DNA of 64,000 bases from Paenibacillus tianjinensis (GCF_017086365.1 NZ_CP070969.1:806001-870000); one strand, 5' to 3'. Counted from the stretch's first letter, positions 36,317-45,239 are shown. The notes: a model not told the origin generated them from the letters alone. A program made the numbers and translations.

Positions 36317-36653
36317 AATGACGTTCACCTTAAGCAGTATCGCTGCCATCATTCCTGTTTTGCTATATATGTATCTTTACCGGGAGATGCCCGATTTTGT
36401 ACCTATTCATTACAATGGTGAGGTGGCGGACCGGTTTGTGGACAAAGGGAGCTACGAGGTCCTATTAGTGAGTTTATTCGGCTGGCTCAGCTTCGGGTTC
36501 ATCCGGCTGCTTCAGCTGCTGCTGCGAAGGCTGTTCCTCCGCAGCTATATTGAGAATCTCGCGCTGAATCACCAGATCTGGAACGCCGCTACGCTTCTGG
36601 TGACGGTCGGATTTTCTGTAATAAGCGTGTTTGCGCTGCTGGCTATGGTCTGA
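36303..36653 (+). CDS. DUF1648-type small membrane protein
   Basis: A 116-residue membrane protein with about three helices (residues ~9-24, ~50-70, ~88-112). The segment YREMPDFVPIHYNGEVADRFVDKGSY is the signature of DUF1648 proteins, related to SdpI immunity proteins. It may act in immunity or membrane homeostasis; nothing here specifies which. The ATG at 36303 lies inside the end of the MazG-like gene and follows AGAAGGGG. It is the last gene of that small operon. Confidence 0.8.
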   Translation: MFKNKMTFTLSSIAAIIPVLLYMYLYREMPDFVPIHYNGEVADRFVDKGSYEVLLVSLFGWLSFGFIRLLQLLLRRLFLRSYIENLALNHQIWNAATLLVTVGFSVISVFALLAMV

Positions 36654-36733
36654 GCTTAGCGGAGATTCTTTTACACAAGAAGCACAGTTTGATAGAATCA
36701 AATAGACTGAAACTATTGCAGGAGGAGACTTTA

Positions 36734-37735
36734 ATGCCAATGGATAACGCTTACAAGGTGAAATGGGGAATTCTCAGCACCGGCTGGATTGCCCACCAGT
36801 TCGCAACGGATCTGGCCCATGCCAGTAACGGTATTGCTTACGCTGTCGGATCACGCACCCAGGAAAGCGCGGATGAATTCGCTAAGAATCACGGCATTCC
36901 CGTCGCCTATGCTACTTACGAAGAACTGGTGAACGACCCGGAGGTGGATGCCATCTATATCGGGACGCCGCATCCGTTCCATAAACAGAACGCCCTGCTG
37001 GCCCTGCGCGCCGGCAAGGCTGTGCTGTGTGAGAAGCCGTTCACGGTGAACAGCGGGGAGCTGGAAGAAGTCGTGGCCTATGCCCGCGAGCATAAGCTGT
37101 TCCTGATGGAGGCCATGTGGAGCCGCTATATCCCGGCTAACGTCAAAGTCAGAGAGTGGATTGCTGCAGGGAAGATTGGGGACGTCCGCCTGGTCCAGGC
37201 AGACCTTGGCTTCCGCGCCGACTGGAATCCGGAAAGCCGCCTGCTGAATCCGGCGCTGGGCGGCGGAGCATTGCTGGATGTCGGCATCTATCCGATATCC
37301 TTCGCTTCCATGGTTTTAGGGCCTCATCCTGAGTCCGTATCCAGTACGGTACATATCGGTGAGACCGGGGTGGATGAGCATTTCTCACTGCTGTTGTCCT
37401 ATGGCGGCGGAAAAAGCGCTTCGCTTAACGGGGGAATCCGGCTCAAGCTGCTGGAGGAAGCTCATGTATTCGGAACCGAGGGCCATATTATTGTGAAAGG
37501 CACGCTGGTGAATCCGCGTGCGGCCGAGCTGTATATCGGCGGTGAACTGGCAGAGACCTTTGAGGATGACCGTGCTTCTGTCGGCTATTCGTTTGAGGCG
37601 GAGGAAGTGGGCCGCTGTCTGCAGGCCGGTCTGACGGAAAGTCCGGTTATGACGCTGGATGAATCCGTAGCGATTCTGAAGCTGCTGGATCAGGTCCGGG
37701 CACAGTGGGGACTTAAGTATCCTGGCGAACAATAA
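36734..37735 (+). CDS. Gfo/Idh/MocA-family oxidoreductase
   Basis: A 333-residue NAD(P)-dependent sugar or inositol-type dehydrogenase. The Rossmann start KWGILSTGWIAHQFATDL carries the GxGxIA-like turn (GxxSTGWIA), and the conserved ALRAGKAVLCEKPFTVN gives the EKP motif with the catalytic Lys. The C-terminal alpha/beta domain includes GGGALLDVGIYPI with the conserved Asp. The ATG at 36734 follows AGGAGGAG. It stands alone and its substrate is unknown, although nearby glycosidase genes make a sugar likely. Confidence 0.92.
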   Translation: MPMDNAYKVKWGILSTGWIAHQFATDLAHASNGIAYAVGSRTQESADEFAKNHGIPVAYATYEELVNDPEVDAIYIGTPHPFHKQNALLALRAGKAVLCEKPFTVNSGELEEVVAYAREHKLFLMEAMWSRYIPANVKVREWIAAGKIGDVRLVQADLGFRADWNPESRLLNPALGGGALLDVGIYPISFASMVLGPHPESVSSTVHIGETGVDEHFSLLLSYGGGKSASLNGGIRLKLLEEAHVFGTEGHIIVKGTLVNPRAAELYIGGELAETFEDDRASVGYSFEAEEVGRCLQAGLTESPVMTLDESVAILKLLDQVRAQWGLKYPGEQ

Positions 37736-37758
37736 TTAAATGCTTCTGAAGAAACCGG

Positions 37759-37793
37759 CGGTCCCCAGAGAATATTGTTAACTCTGGGGACCG
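37759..37793 (+). promoter_or_regulatory. 12-bp perfect hairpin upstream of the ADP-ribosylglycohydrolase gene
   Basis: CGGTCCCCAGAG and CTCTGGGGACCG form a perfect stem with an 11-base loop. No T-run follows, so it is not a normal intrinsic terminator. It lies 12-24 bp before the ribosome site AAGGAGG of the next gene, and could protect the 3' end of the previous mRNA or shape the next leader. Confidence 0.4.
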
Positions 37794-37816
37794 TCAGTGC
37801 ATAAGGAGGATGCAGT

Positions 37817-38755
37817 ATGACTTTGAATGCGGATCGATATCAGGGGTGTCTGCATGGGCTGGCGGTAGGGGATGCGCTCGGAACCACGGCCGAATTCAAG
37901 GCCCCCGGCACCTTTGCACCGCTGGAGGATATCATAGGGGGCGGCGTCTTCGGCTTGCAGCCGGGACAGTGGACAGATGACACATCCATGGCACTATGCC
38001 TGGCGGAAAGCCTGCTCTCAAAGCAGGGATTTGATCCTGCAGACCAGATGCAGCGTTATTTGAAATGGTTCCGTGAGGGGCATCTGAGCAGCACCGGGGA
38101 ATGCTTTGACATCGGCAATGCTACGCGGGCGGCGCTGCTTCAATATGAAGCGAGCGGAGAGGCCTACAGCGGTTCGGCCGATCCGTTTGCTGCGGGGAAT
38201 GGCTCGATTATGCGGCTGGCTCCTGTCGTCATGTATTACGCTGCTCATCCTTCGGATGCCATCCGGTATGCGGCCGACAGCTCCAGAACGACACATGCCG
38301 CAGCGGAATGTGTCAGCGCCTGCCGTCTGCTGGCGGCCTATATTCTCGCCGGACTGCACGGGTGGAGCAAACAGGAGATGCTGGCCCCGGAGGCTTTCGG
38401 CGGCTGGCTGCAGGAGGATCAGCTGACACCGCATATTCTGGGCATTATGAATGGCTCTTACAAGCTTAAGGAACCGCCTGAAATTCAAGGCTCCGGGTAT
38501 GTGGTGGAATCGCTGGAAGCGGCGCTGTGGGCGTTCCGCAACTCTGCCAGCTTTGCCGAAGGTGCGCTGCTCGCTGTCAATCTGGGCAATGATGCCGATA
38601 CGACCGGGGCGGTCTACGGCCAGATTGCCGGAGCCTTTTACGGATTAAGCGGCATCCCGGAGCACTGGATTTCCAAACTTGCGATGCGCGAGCTGATTGC
38701 TGACTATGCAGGAAGATTGTTTGCGGATGAAACAAGGGACCTTGGGGAAAAGTAG
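37817..38755 (+). CDS. ADP-ribosylglycohydrolase family protein (DraG-like)
   Basis: A 312-residue enzyme that removes ADP-ribose from proteins or small molecules. The family's metal and ligand motifs are present: GLAVGDALGTTAEF at the N-terminus, QWTDDTSMALCLAES (the di-metal TDDT motif) and LAVNLGNDADTTGAVYGQIAGAFYG (the C-terminal DxDT motif). All key acidic residues are kept, so it should be active. The ribosome site AAGGAGG is well placed. No ADP-ribosyltransferase gene is nearby, so its partner is unknown. Confidence 0.93.
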   Translation: MTLNADRYQGCLHGLAVGDALGTTAEFKAPGTFAPLEDIIGGGVFGLQPGQWTDDTSMALCLAESLLSKQGFDPADQMQRYLKWFREGHLSSTGECFDIGNATRAALLQYEASGEAYSGSADPFAAGNGSIMRLAPVVMYYAAHPSDAIRYAADSSRTTHAAAECVSACRLLAAYILAGLHGWSKQEMLAPEAFGGWLQEDQLTPHILGIMNGSYKLKEPPEIQGSGYVVESLEAALWAFRNSASFAEGALLAVNLGNDADTTGAVYGQIAGAFYGLSGIPEHWISKLAMRELIADYAGRLFADETRDLGEK

Positions 38756-38782
38756 GGGAAATACCCTAAGGGAGTGATCTGG

Positions 38783-39067
38783 ATGGCAAGAAGAAACCGG
38801 AAATATGCAGTACCGGGAGCAGCACAGGGAATGCAGACCTTCAAAGCGGATGTAATGAGGCGTGAAGGGTATACCGTTGATCCAAACCACCCGGACGATG
38901 TGAAATATGAAGTCGCCAAGGAGCTGGGCATTCCCCTTCAGCCGGGCAATAATGGCGGTTTGACTACGGAATCTGCCGGTCATATCGGCGGCAAAATCGG
39001 CGGCTCCATGGTCCGCGAAATGATCCGCCTTGCCCAGGAGCAGCTCGCGGAGAAGGGGAATTCTTAG
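38783..39067 (+). CDS. alpha/beta-type small acid-soluble spore protein
   Basis: A 94-residue DNA-binding spore protein that saturates spore DNA in the A-like form and protects it. The C-terminal half carries the family's two motifs: YEVAKELGIPLQPGNNGGLT (the GPR protease site lies within ELGIP-like sequence) and GGKIGGSMVREMIRLAQEQL. The N-terminal 35 residues (MARRNRKYAVPGAAQGMQTF) are an unusual extension compared with ~70-residue SspA/B. The ATG at 38783 follows AAGGGAG. It lies just upstream of a terminator that was hit by a group II intron. Confidence 0.9.
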   Translation: MARRNRKYAVPGAAQGMQTFKADVMRREGYTVDPNHPDDVKYEVAKELGIPLQPGNNGGLTTESAGHIGGKIGGSMVREMIRLAQEQLAEKGNS

Positions 39068-39165
39068 GAGCTGACTTGGCTTGCAGTGGCCGATTTGTTC
39101 GGAAGTTCAACGGTGATTTGCGGAATCACGCCTAATCTAACATTTATATATGTTGTTCTAGATCC

Positions 39166-39199
39166 AAAAAGGAGCTCCCCGCCACGGGAAGCTCCTTTT
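39166..39199. terminator. bidirectional terminator, target of the intron
   Basis: AAAAGGAGCT (39167-39176) and AGCTCCTTTT (39190-39199) form the stem. It ends the SASP transcript and, before the intron inserted, would also have ended the leftward IF-3-like gene. Confidence 0.85.
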
Positions 39200-39205
39200 G
39201 TCATC

Positions 39206-41087
39206 GTACGCCCAGCATGGGCGTCATCTCTAGGGTGAAAGTCCCGAGCGGGGGCTGGCAAGCGCCTACCGTTAGCCAAGGGCAAGGGTGTCCACCGTGA
39301 GGCGGAATCTGAAGGAAGCCGGAGGCAAAAGCACGACCTGAGGTACGCGAATCCAATTTGAGGCGGTTGCAGCCGGATGAGTCACCCATACATGACAAAA
39401 TCCAAAGCTGCCAAGGGCTGCAGCCGTAAACTTGGGCAGGTGCGGGCGGAAAGATGACGTTCTTATCTGGGGAGGCCTGCCGGAGGGGCAAGGAAAAAAA
39501 AACTTGTAACCGTAGCCGAGAGGCTGCGCTGAACCGGCAGGAGTCAGCAGAGGCCATAGTACGTAAACTGCTGCAGCGTTTACGGAAGGGCTGAACCGAA
39601 AGGAGAGAGGAAACCGATGCGTTCGCATGAAGTGCAAAGACAGCAGAATATCTCGCAAGAGAGCTTACGGCAAAGAGAAGCGGTGAAGCCGCCAGGGTAT
39701 GCCGGAGCGCCGAGTTCTTCGTCGGCACAAATCGCCCCTTCCTCTCGCGAAGCAGAGAGCAACTTGCTGGAGCGAATGCTCGAAGGAGACAACCTTCGGC
39801 TCGCGTATAAACGAGTGGTACAAAACGGAGGAGCGCCCGGTGTGGACAATGTAACGGTAGCGAATCTACAAGCTTATTTGAAAACACATTGGGAATCGGT
39901 GAAAGCCGAACTTCTAGCGGGGGCTTACAGACCTGCGTCAGTCAAACGGGTGGAAATCCCCAAACCCGGAGGCGGTGTAAGGCTACTAGGCATCCCAACC
40001 GTTATGGACCGTTTTCTCCAGCAGGCGCTTCTACAAGTCATGAACCCGATCTTTGACGCAGAGTTCTCCTGGTATAGCTATGGCTTTCGACCGGGGAAAA
40101 GTGCACATGACGCCGTGAAACAAGCGCAAAGATATATCCAAAGTGGCCTCCGGTGGGTCATAGACCTCGATCTGGAGAAATTCTTTGACCGGATAAACCA
40201 CGACATGCTGATGGCAAGAGTGGCGCGGAAAGTGACAGACAAAAGAGTACTGATCCTGATTCGTGCGTATCTGAACGCCGGAGTTATGGTGAACGGAAAG
40301 CTGGAACGTAGCCGGGAAGGAACGCCCCAAGGCGGTCCGCTCAGTCCGCTTTTGGCAAACATTCTACTGGACGATCTGGATAAGGAATTGGCCGGACGCG
40401 GGCTGCGTTTTGTACGCTATGCGGACGACTGTAATATCTTTGTGGCGAGTAAACGAGCGGGCGAACGGGTCATGGAATCGGTTAGCCGATTTGTAGAAGG
40501 AAAGCTGAAACTGAAAGTGAACCGGGATAAAAGTGCGGTAGCAAGACCGTGGCACCGAAAGTTCTTAGGTTTCAGTTTCCTGAGTCAGAAGCAGGCAACG
40601 ATTCGATTAGCTCCGAAAACAATCTCGCGATTCAAGGAAAGAATCCGTGAACTAACGAATCGAACGTGGTCCATTTCCATGGAAGAGCGAATTCGCCAAG
40701 TGAACCGGTATGTGATGGGGTGGCTTGGCTATTTCCATCTGGCGTCGGCGAAGAAACACCTCCAAACGCTGGACCAATGGATTCGGAGGAGGCTGCGAAT
40801 GTGCCTGTGGAAACAATGGAAACGAGTGCGCACACGAATCCGCGAACTCCGGGCGCTTGGGGTGCCCGAGTGGGCCTGTTTCACAATGGCAAACTCACGG
40901 CGAGGCGCATGGGAAATGTCCCGGAACACAAATAATGCCCTTCCCACTTCCTACTGGGAAGGGAAAGGGCTGAAAAGTTTGCTTTCACGTTACTTGGAGC
41001 TTTGTTAACCTTTTGGAACCGCCGTATGCGGACCCGCATGTACGGTGGTGTGAGAGGACGGGGGTTAGCCGCCCCCTCCTACTCGAT
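39206..41087 (+). mobile_element. group IIC intron
   Basis: A complete group II intron of about 1.88 kb. It begins GTACGCCCAGCATGGGCG and has the conserved TAGGGTGAAAGTCCCGA and GAATCTGAAGGAAGC segments of class C introns such as the Oceanobacillus one. Domain V is GAACCGCCGTATGCGG then CCGCATGTACGGTGGTG, with a CGC catalytic triad, and domain VI follows, ending near TACTCGAT. It encodes one reverse transcriptase. It sits directly behind the stem of an intrinsic terminator, the preferred target of class C introns. The exact 5' and 3' junctions are uncertain by a few bases. Confidence 0.93.
39617..41008 (+). CDS. ltrA: group II intron reverse transcriptase/maturase
   Basis: A 463-residue intron-encoded protein that helps splicing and copies the intron into DNA. 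The reverse-transcriptase blocks are intact: RVEIPKPGGGVRLLGIPTV, WVIDLDLEKFFDRINHD, GTPQGGPLSPLLANILLDDLD and the active-site FVRYADDCNIF. The group II maturase domain follows (residues ~330-440). No endonuclease domain is present, which is normal for class C introns. The start at 39617 follows AGGAGAGAGG. The gene is intact, so the element may still be mobile. Confidence 0.95.
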   Translation: MRSHEVQRQQNISQESLRQREAVKPPGYAGAPSSSSAQIAPSSREAESNLLERMLEGDNLRLAYKRVVQNGGAPGVDNVTVANLQAYLKTHWESVKAELLAGAYRPASVKRVEIPKPGGGVRLLGIPTVMDRFLQQALLQVMNPIFDAEFSWYSYGFRPGKSAHDAVKQAQRYIQSGLRWVIDLDLEKFFDRINHDMLMARVARKVTDKRVLILIRAYLNAGVMVNGKLERSREGTPQGGPLSPLLANILLDDLDKELAGRGLRFVRYADDCNIFVASKRAGERVMESVSRFVEGKLKLKVNRDKSAVARPWHRKFLGFSFLSQKQATIRLAPKTISRFKERIRELTNRTWSISMEERIRQVNRYVMGWLGYFHLASAKKHLQTLDQWIRRRLRMCLWKQWKRVRTRIRELRALGVPEWACFTMANSRRGAWEMSRNTNNALPTSYWEGKGLKSLLSRYLELC

Positions 41088-41099
41088 TATACCGGCTGA

Positions 41100-41621
41100 T
41101 CAGCGCGGATTCAACTTCACTTTCGAGCCTTTGCCGCCGGTCTGGAGGCCGGTTTCCTTGACTCCGGCTTCCTTGAGGTCGGCGACCAGCCGCTCAAGCA
41201 CGGTCTTGGCCGCGGCGGCTTCCTTGGCGCCGGAGGCCTGCACAACCAGCTGCACCGGCTTGCCGGAGCGCAGGTGCTTGTCCGCCTGGCGCAGCTTCGT
41301 CTCGTAATCATGCTCCTCGATATGCGCGGTGAAGCGCAGCTCCTTGACCTTCTCCTTGCCACCGCTCTTTCCGGCTGCCTGTCCGGGGGCTGCCTTGCGT
41401 GCCGAAGCGGCTTCCTTCTGCGCGGCTGCCTTTGCTTTGCCTTTGGCCATCAGGCTGCAGGGCGGGGGGCTGCTCATCAGCGAGGTGCAGACCAGATCCG
41501 CCCCTTGGGTCCGGGCCATCCCCAGTGCCTCCTCTCTGGAGACTATACCGAGCTTCTCGCCTCTTAGTCCGGTGAGCACAACCTCGGATGCTCTGATTTG
41601 TTCATTCATGAATACTGCCAT
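41100..41621 (-). CDS. divergent IF-3-like protein (paralogue of translation initiation factor IF-3)
   Basis: A 173-residue protein with both IF-3 domains. The N-domain begins MNEQIRASEVVLTGLRGEKLG, closely like IF-3, with SREEALGMARTQGADLV. The C-domain has KVKELRFTAHIEEHDYETKL, then KTVLERLVADLKEAGV. The linker is an Ala/Lys/Gly-rich stretch instead of the usual basic helix. MNEQI starts at 41609, but ATG 41621 has AGGAGG ten nt upstream and is preferred. It is not in the usual infC-rpmI-rplT operon. Its leader carries a hairpin with a T-run, and a group IIC intron separates the gene from its probable terminator. Confidence 0.85.
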   Translation of the reverse strand: MAVFMNEQIRASEVVLTGLRGEKLGIVSREEALGMARTQGADLVCTSLMSSPPPCSLMAKGKAKAAAQKEAASARKAAPGQAAGKSGGKEKVKELRFTAHIEEHDYETKLRQADKHLRSGKPVQLVVQASGAKEAAAAKTVLERLVADLKEAGVKETGLQTGGKGSKVKLNPR

Positions 41622-41722
41622 TCTTATGAAACCTCCTGCTTGAGCCATGATACTGATATCATAACGGGAAGCGGTCTGCGGTTCAATCGGGAGGCAGCTG
41701 CAAGTCCTGTATATTAATAAAA

Positions 41723-41746
41723 GAACCCGGCAGACTCTGCCGGGTT
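41723..41746 (-). terminator. leader terminator (candidate attenuator) of the IF-3-like gene
   Basis: On the minus strand GAACCCGGCAGA and TCTGCCGGGTTC form a near-perfect 10-11 bp stem followed by TTTTATTAAT. It lies ~100 nt upstream of the IF-3-like start and ~100 nt downstream of a promoter, and no gene precedes it on that strand, so it is a leader terminator rather than a gene end. Confidence 0.65.
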
Positions 41747-41853
41747 CGGTCTATAAAATAAATTGCATACAAAAAGGCGTTGTGATATAGTTGAACAGTA
41801 TCGGTTTTTTCGTACCTAAAACTTCATAGTTATTGCATCTTATCTACACCTTA

Positions 41854-41883
41854 ATCTTACCATAGGAATTAAGGGTTTGTCAA
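41854..41883 (-). promoter_or_regulatory. sigma-A promoter of the IF-3-like gene
   Basis: On the minus strand a perfect -35 TTGACA (41883-41878), an 18-bp spacer and a -10 TAAGAT (41859-41854). It would give a leader of ~225 nt containing the hairpin at 41723-41746. Confidence 0.55.
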
Positions 41884-41931
41884 ACTTTCTTTTTGATCCC
41901 GATTAGACTGAGAAGGAGCGTGTCCAGTAGG

Positions 41932-44370
41932 ATGATTAACGCGAACGATTGGCAGCAGGAACAGGACCGGTTGGAGCTGGTTGAAGAAAGGCTGCGGGCG
42001 GCAATCAGCGGACTAGAGCCGGAGGTAACCGGACTGCACGAGCAGGCGGCGGATATCCGCAAGCGGTTCTGGGAGGAAGTTACGGTTAATACCAGCACCC
42101 ACGAGGATTTCGAAGAGACCTTCTATAGCATCAGGCAGCAGGAGGCGATGCTGTCTGAACGGGAACGGAGTCACCGGCTGCGCCTGCAGCGCTACAGAAG
42201 CATGCAGCGGCTGCTGCCGTCCCCCTATTTCGGACGGATTGACTTTCGGGAGGACGGTTTCAGCGGCAGTGAGCAAATATACATCGGCGTAGCCTCTTTT
42301 GCCGATGAGGATGGTATGAGCTTTCTGGTATACGACTGGCGGACGCCTATTGCAAGCATGTACTACGATTATTCCCCCGGGGCAGCCGCTTACGAAACGC
42401 CCGGCGGTTCAATTACGGGCGAGATGATATTGAAGCGGCAGTATCAGATCCGCGGCGCAGAGCTCCACAATGTGTTCGATACGAGTCTCACAATCGGTGA
42501 CGAATTGCTTCAGCAGGTGCTCGGCAAAGGTGCAGATAACCAAATGAAGAGCATCGTGGCAACGATTCAGAAGGAGCAAAATGCGATTATCCGTGACGAC
42601 AAGAGCCGTATGCTCATTGTGCAGGGAGCAGCCGGGAGCGGCAAGACGTCAGCTGCACTGCAGCGGGTGGCCTACTTGCTCTATAAGCACCGCGGCCGGA
42701 TCCGGGCCGATCAGATTGTGCTTTTCTCGCCGAATCCGATGTTTAACAGCTATGTATCCACAGTGCTTCCCGAGCTGGGTGAGGAAAACATGCAGCAGAC
42801 GACCTTTCAGGAATATCTTGCCTACTTGCTGGGCTCGGCGTTCCGGCTGGAGGACCCATTCGAGCAGATCGAATATGCCATGAATCCAGCGTCTGCCTCC
42901 GGGTACGAAGCACGAATGAACGGGATGCGATATAAGGCCTCTGAAGCTTTCCTGCATGCTCTCCAGAATTACGCATTATGGCTCGGGAAGGAAGGTATGT
43001 TATTCCGCAGTATCACTTTCCGGGGCCGCGAGCTGATTACCGCAGAGAAGATGAAAATGCAGTTTTACAGCTACGACAGCTCCATCCGCCTGGCTAACCG
43101 AGTTGCATTGCTGCAGGAATGGCTGCTCCGGGAGCTGGCTTCGCTTGAGCTTAAGGAGCAAGAAGAGCCGTGGGTTCAGGATGAGCTTGATTATCTCGAC
43201 AACGAGCAATATGCCGAAGCTTACAGCGCCCTGCTCAAGAAAGTTCAGCGGGAAACCGTTGTCTTTGATTTTACTCAGGAGTATGTGGAACAATATGGAG
43301 ACCTTCGCGGACAGGAGCAGGGAGAAGAGAATGTCTTCGACTTCGGACTTCAGCAAGAAGAACTGCTGCAGCGGATGATTGTGAAGGAACATTTCAAACC
43401 GCTGAAACGGGAAATCAAACGGTTCATGTTCGTAGATGTGACCGGGCTCTATAGCCAGTTGTTTGGAGAGGAGGCTGCTTACCGGACGATGACGGATGAG
43501 GCCGGGGTACCTGATCATTGGACTGAAATCTGCAGGCAGACGAGAGAGAAGCTGGGACACAGCGAGCTTTTCTATGAGGATGCAACCCCGTTCCTGTATT
43601 TAAAAGAACTCTTGGAGGGTGTACGGACGAACACAGTGGTAAGGCATTTGTTTGTCGATGAAGGCCAGGATTATTCGCCCTTCCAATATGCTTATCTCAA
43701 ACGGCTGTTTCCCCGCGCGCGGATGACCGTGCTGGGCGATTTCGGCCAGGCGATTTTTCCCCAGGCCACGAATCTGCATGAGGCGGATTCCCCGCTGATC
43801 CGGCTGCATGGCGAAGAAGACACAAGCCTGATCCGGCTTGTCCGGAGCTACCGCTCAACACGGGAGATTGTCGAATTCACGAAGTCCATGCTCCCGGGCG
43901 AAGAGATTGTGCCGTTCGACAGACACGGCAGTAAGCCGTGTCTCGCGCGGACCGGCGGGGGCGCCGCGCGGGCGGAACGGATCCTTGAAGATGTCGCAGC
44001 ACTCCAGGCAGAGGGCTACGACTCCATCGCCATCATTACGAAGACCGCTGCGGAAAGTCACGAGGCTTATGAAGCATTGACGGCGCAAGGCCCGGGGGCA
44101 CTGCGGCTTATTACGAAGGAGACCCTTACCTTTGAAAAGGGGACGCTGGTTATCCCCGCATATCTTGCCAAAGGAGTAGAATTTGACGCTGTGCTCATCT
44201 ATGATGCTTCTTCGCAGACGTATCACCGGGAGAGCGAAAGGAAGCTGTTTTACACCGCATGCACGCGGGCGATGCACCGTCTAATGCTGTACACCACAGC
44301 GGACTGGACACCTTATCTCCAGGCAGCGGATGCTTCGTTGTATGATGTGGGTTCTTTGGAACGGTTATAA
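41932..44370 (+). CDS. helD: HelD-type UvrD/Rep-like helicase, RNA polymerase recycling factor
   Basis: An 812-residue superfamily 1 helicase-like ATPase that binds stalled RNA polymerase and releases it from DNA. The N-terminal ~90 residues form the coiled-coil arm (QQEQDRLELVEERLRAAI) that enters the polymerase secondary channel. Walker A is GAAGSGKT with Lys238, Walker B VDEGQDYSPF, and the C-terminal motif is LAKGVEFDAVLIYDASS. ATG 41932 matches the arm's start, though its ribosome site is only moderate. It is a single gene, divergent from the IF-3-like gene and convergent with AAC(3). Confidence 0.92.
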   Translation: MINANDWQQEQDRLELVEERLRAAISGLEPEVTGLHEQAADIRKRFWEEVTVNTSTHEDFEETFYSIRQQEAMLSERERSHRLRLQRYRSMQRLLPSPYFGRIDFREDGFSGSEQIYIGVASFADEDGMSFLVYDWRTPIASMYYDYSPGAAAYETPGGSITGEMILKRQYQIRGAELHNVFDTSLTIGDELLQQVLGKGADNQMKSIVATIQKEQNAIIRDDKSRMLIVQGAAGSGKTSAALQRVAYLLYKHRGRIRADQIVLFSPNPMFNSYVSTVLPELGEENMQQTTFQEYLAYLLGSAFRLEDPFEQIEYAMNPASASGYEARMNGMRYKASEAFLHALQNYALWLGKEGMLFRSITFRGRELITAEKMKMQFYSYDSSIRLANRVALLQEWLLRELASLELKEQEEPWVQDELDYLDNEQYAEAYSALLKKVQRETVVFDFTQEYVEQYGDLRGQEQGEENVFDFGLQQEELLQRMIVKEHFKPLKREIKRFMFVDVTGLYSQLFGEEAAYRTMTDEAGVPDHWTEICRQTREKLGHSELFYEDATPFLYLKELLEGVRTNTVVRHLFVDEGQDYSPFQYAYLKRLFPRARMTVLGDFGQAIFPQATNLHEADSPLIRLHGEEDTSLIRLVRSYRSTREIVEFTKSMLPGEEIVPFDRHGSKPCLARTGGGAARAERILEDVAALQAEGYDSIAIITKTAAESHEAYEALTAQGPGALRLITKETLTFEKGTLVIPAYLAKGVEFDAVLIYDASSQTYHRESERKLFYTACTRAMHRLMLYTTADWTPYLQAADASLYDVGSLERL

Positions 44371-44399
44371 TCATTCTCTGCCTTGGAATCGGCAAAAAT

Positions 44400-45203
44400 T
44401 TAAGCCCGATGCCGCTCCATCCAGGCCGTTGCCCAGTCGACGAGCGGACGCTGTTCCAGCAGCCGGACCTCAGCGTTGCCGATGCGATGAACGGTTAGCT
44501 TCATTTCTTCCTCGTATGCGGTTCCTAACTGGACAAAATCGCTGTCGTCCACGGCCTGGGTGGGGTATGTAATCCACTCCCGCTTGCCGTCTACCATCAC
44601 TGCGCTACTCTCATTGACCGTTTGTTTGCCGGGGAAGGAAGCACGGGTCTCCGCTAAATGCAGTGAAGTGTTCTTGTCATGGCCGACACCGACCAGGAGC
44701 ACAGAGCCATTCAAGCGGTAGAGCTTATCCAAGGGAGAGCCCTCGCCAAAAATATTGCTCAGATCGTGATTCTCCGTAAGGTAGGACGCATATTTGCCGA
44801 CCGCTGCAACAGAACGGGCAGGATGATCTGATCTTTGGGCCCCCGGCCATTTGCGGAGCATTTCGGCGGCAACGCCCATGCCGATAGCCGGGGTGACCTC
44901 TTTGTCATACGCCGGCCAATGCTCCCGGATGACGGGCCACCATTCTGCTGGCGCTTCCCAATGCACACCAGTAGCGGGATCGAGATTCTTCCACGTCTGC
45001 GAAGGCATCATTATAGTGCCCTCAGGCCCGACGATTTCCAGAAGAGCCCGGATAAGAGTCTCCGCTCCGCCAACGACAAACCCCAGTTTGCTGAGAGAGG
45101 TATGAACAAGCAGGTGCTGTCCTTCTTTGACTCCGCAGCTTTTGAATTGACTGATTAACTCATCCCTGGTGAAAATTACTCTTGGTTCCTGCTCCATACT
45201 CAT
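44400..45203 (-). CDS. AAC(3)-family N-acetyltransferase
   Basis: A 267-residue acetyltransferase of the aminoglycoside 3-N-acetyltransferase (antibiotic_NAT) family, using acetyl-CoA. Signature segments are LLVHTSLSKLGFVVGGAETL, TIMMPSQTW, HPARSVAAVGKYA and GSVLLVGVGHDKNTSLHLAE. The ATG at 45203 follows GGTGGAGG; an in-frame GTG at 45215 overlaps that site. Relatives of this kind in Bacillales (YokD) are chromosomal and need not give resistance. No mobile element or resistance cassette surrounds it, so it is probably an intrinsic gene. Confidence 0.88.
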   Translation of the reverse strand: MSMEQEPRVIFTRDELISQFKSCGVKEGQHLLVHTSLSKLGFVVGGAETLIRALLEIVGPEGTIMMPSQTWKNLDPATGVHWEAPAEWWPVIREHWPAYDKEVTPAIGMGVAAEMLRKWPGAQRSDHPARSVAAVGKYASYLTENHDLSNIFGEGSPLDKLYRLNGSVLLVGVGHDKNTSLHLAETRASFPGKQTVNESSAVMVDGKREWITYPTQAVDDSDFVQLGTAYEEEMKLTVHRIGNAEVRLLEQRPLVDWATAWMERHRA

Positions 45204-45239
45204 TTTTACCTCCACCTTTCATAGTCCCAAAATATCTAT

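Noticed and set aside
41762..41778. Third copy of the 210-bp repeat (GCATACAAAAAGGCG resembles part of copy A)
   Set aside because: Only ~15 bases match and the partner stem arm and flanking blocks are missing.
44400..45203. AAC(3) gene as an acquired antibiotic-resistance gene
   Set aside because: No mobile element nearby and similar chromosomal genes are common in Bacillales.
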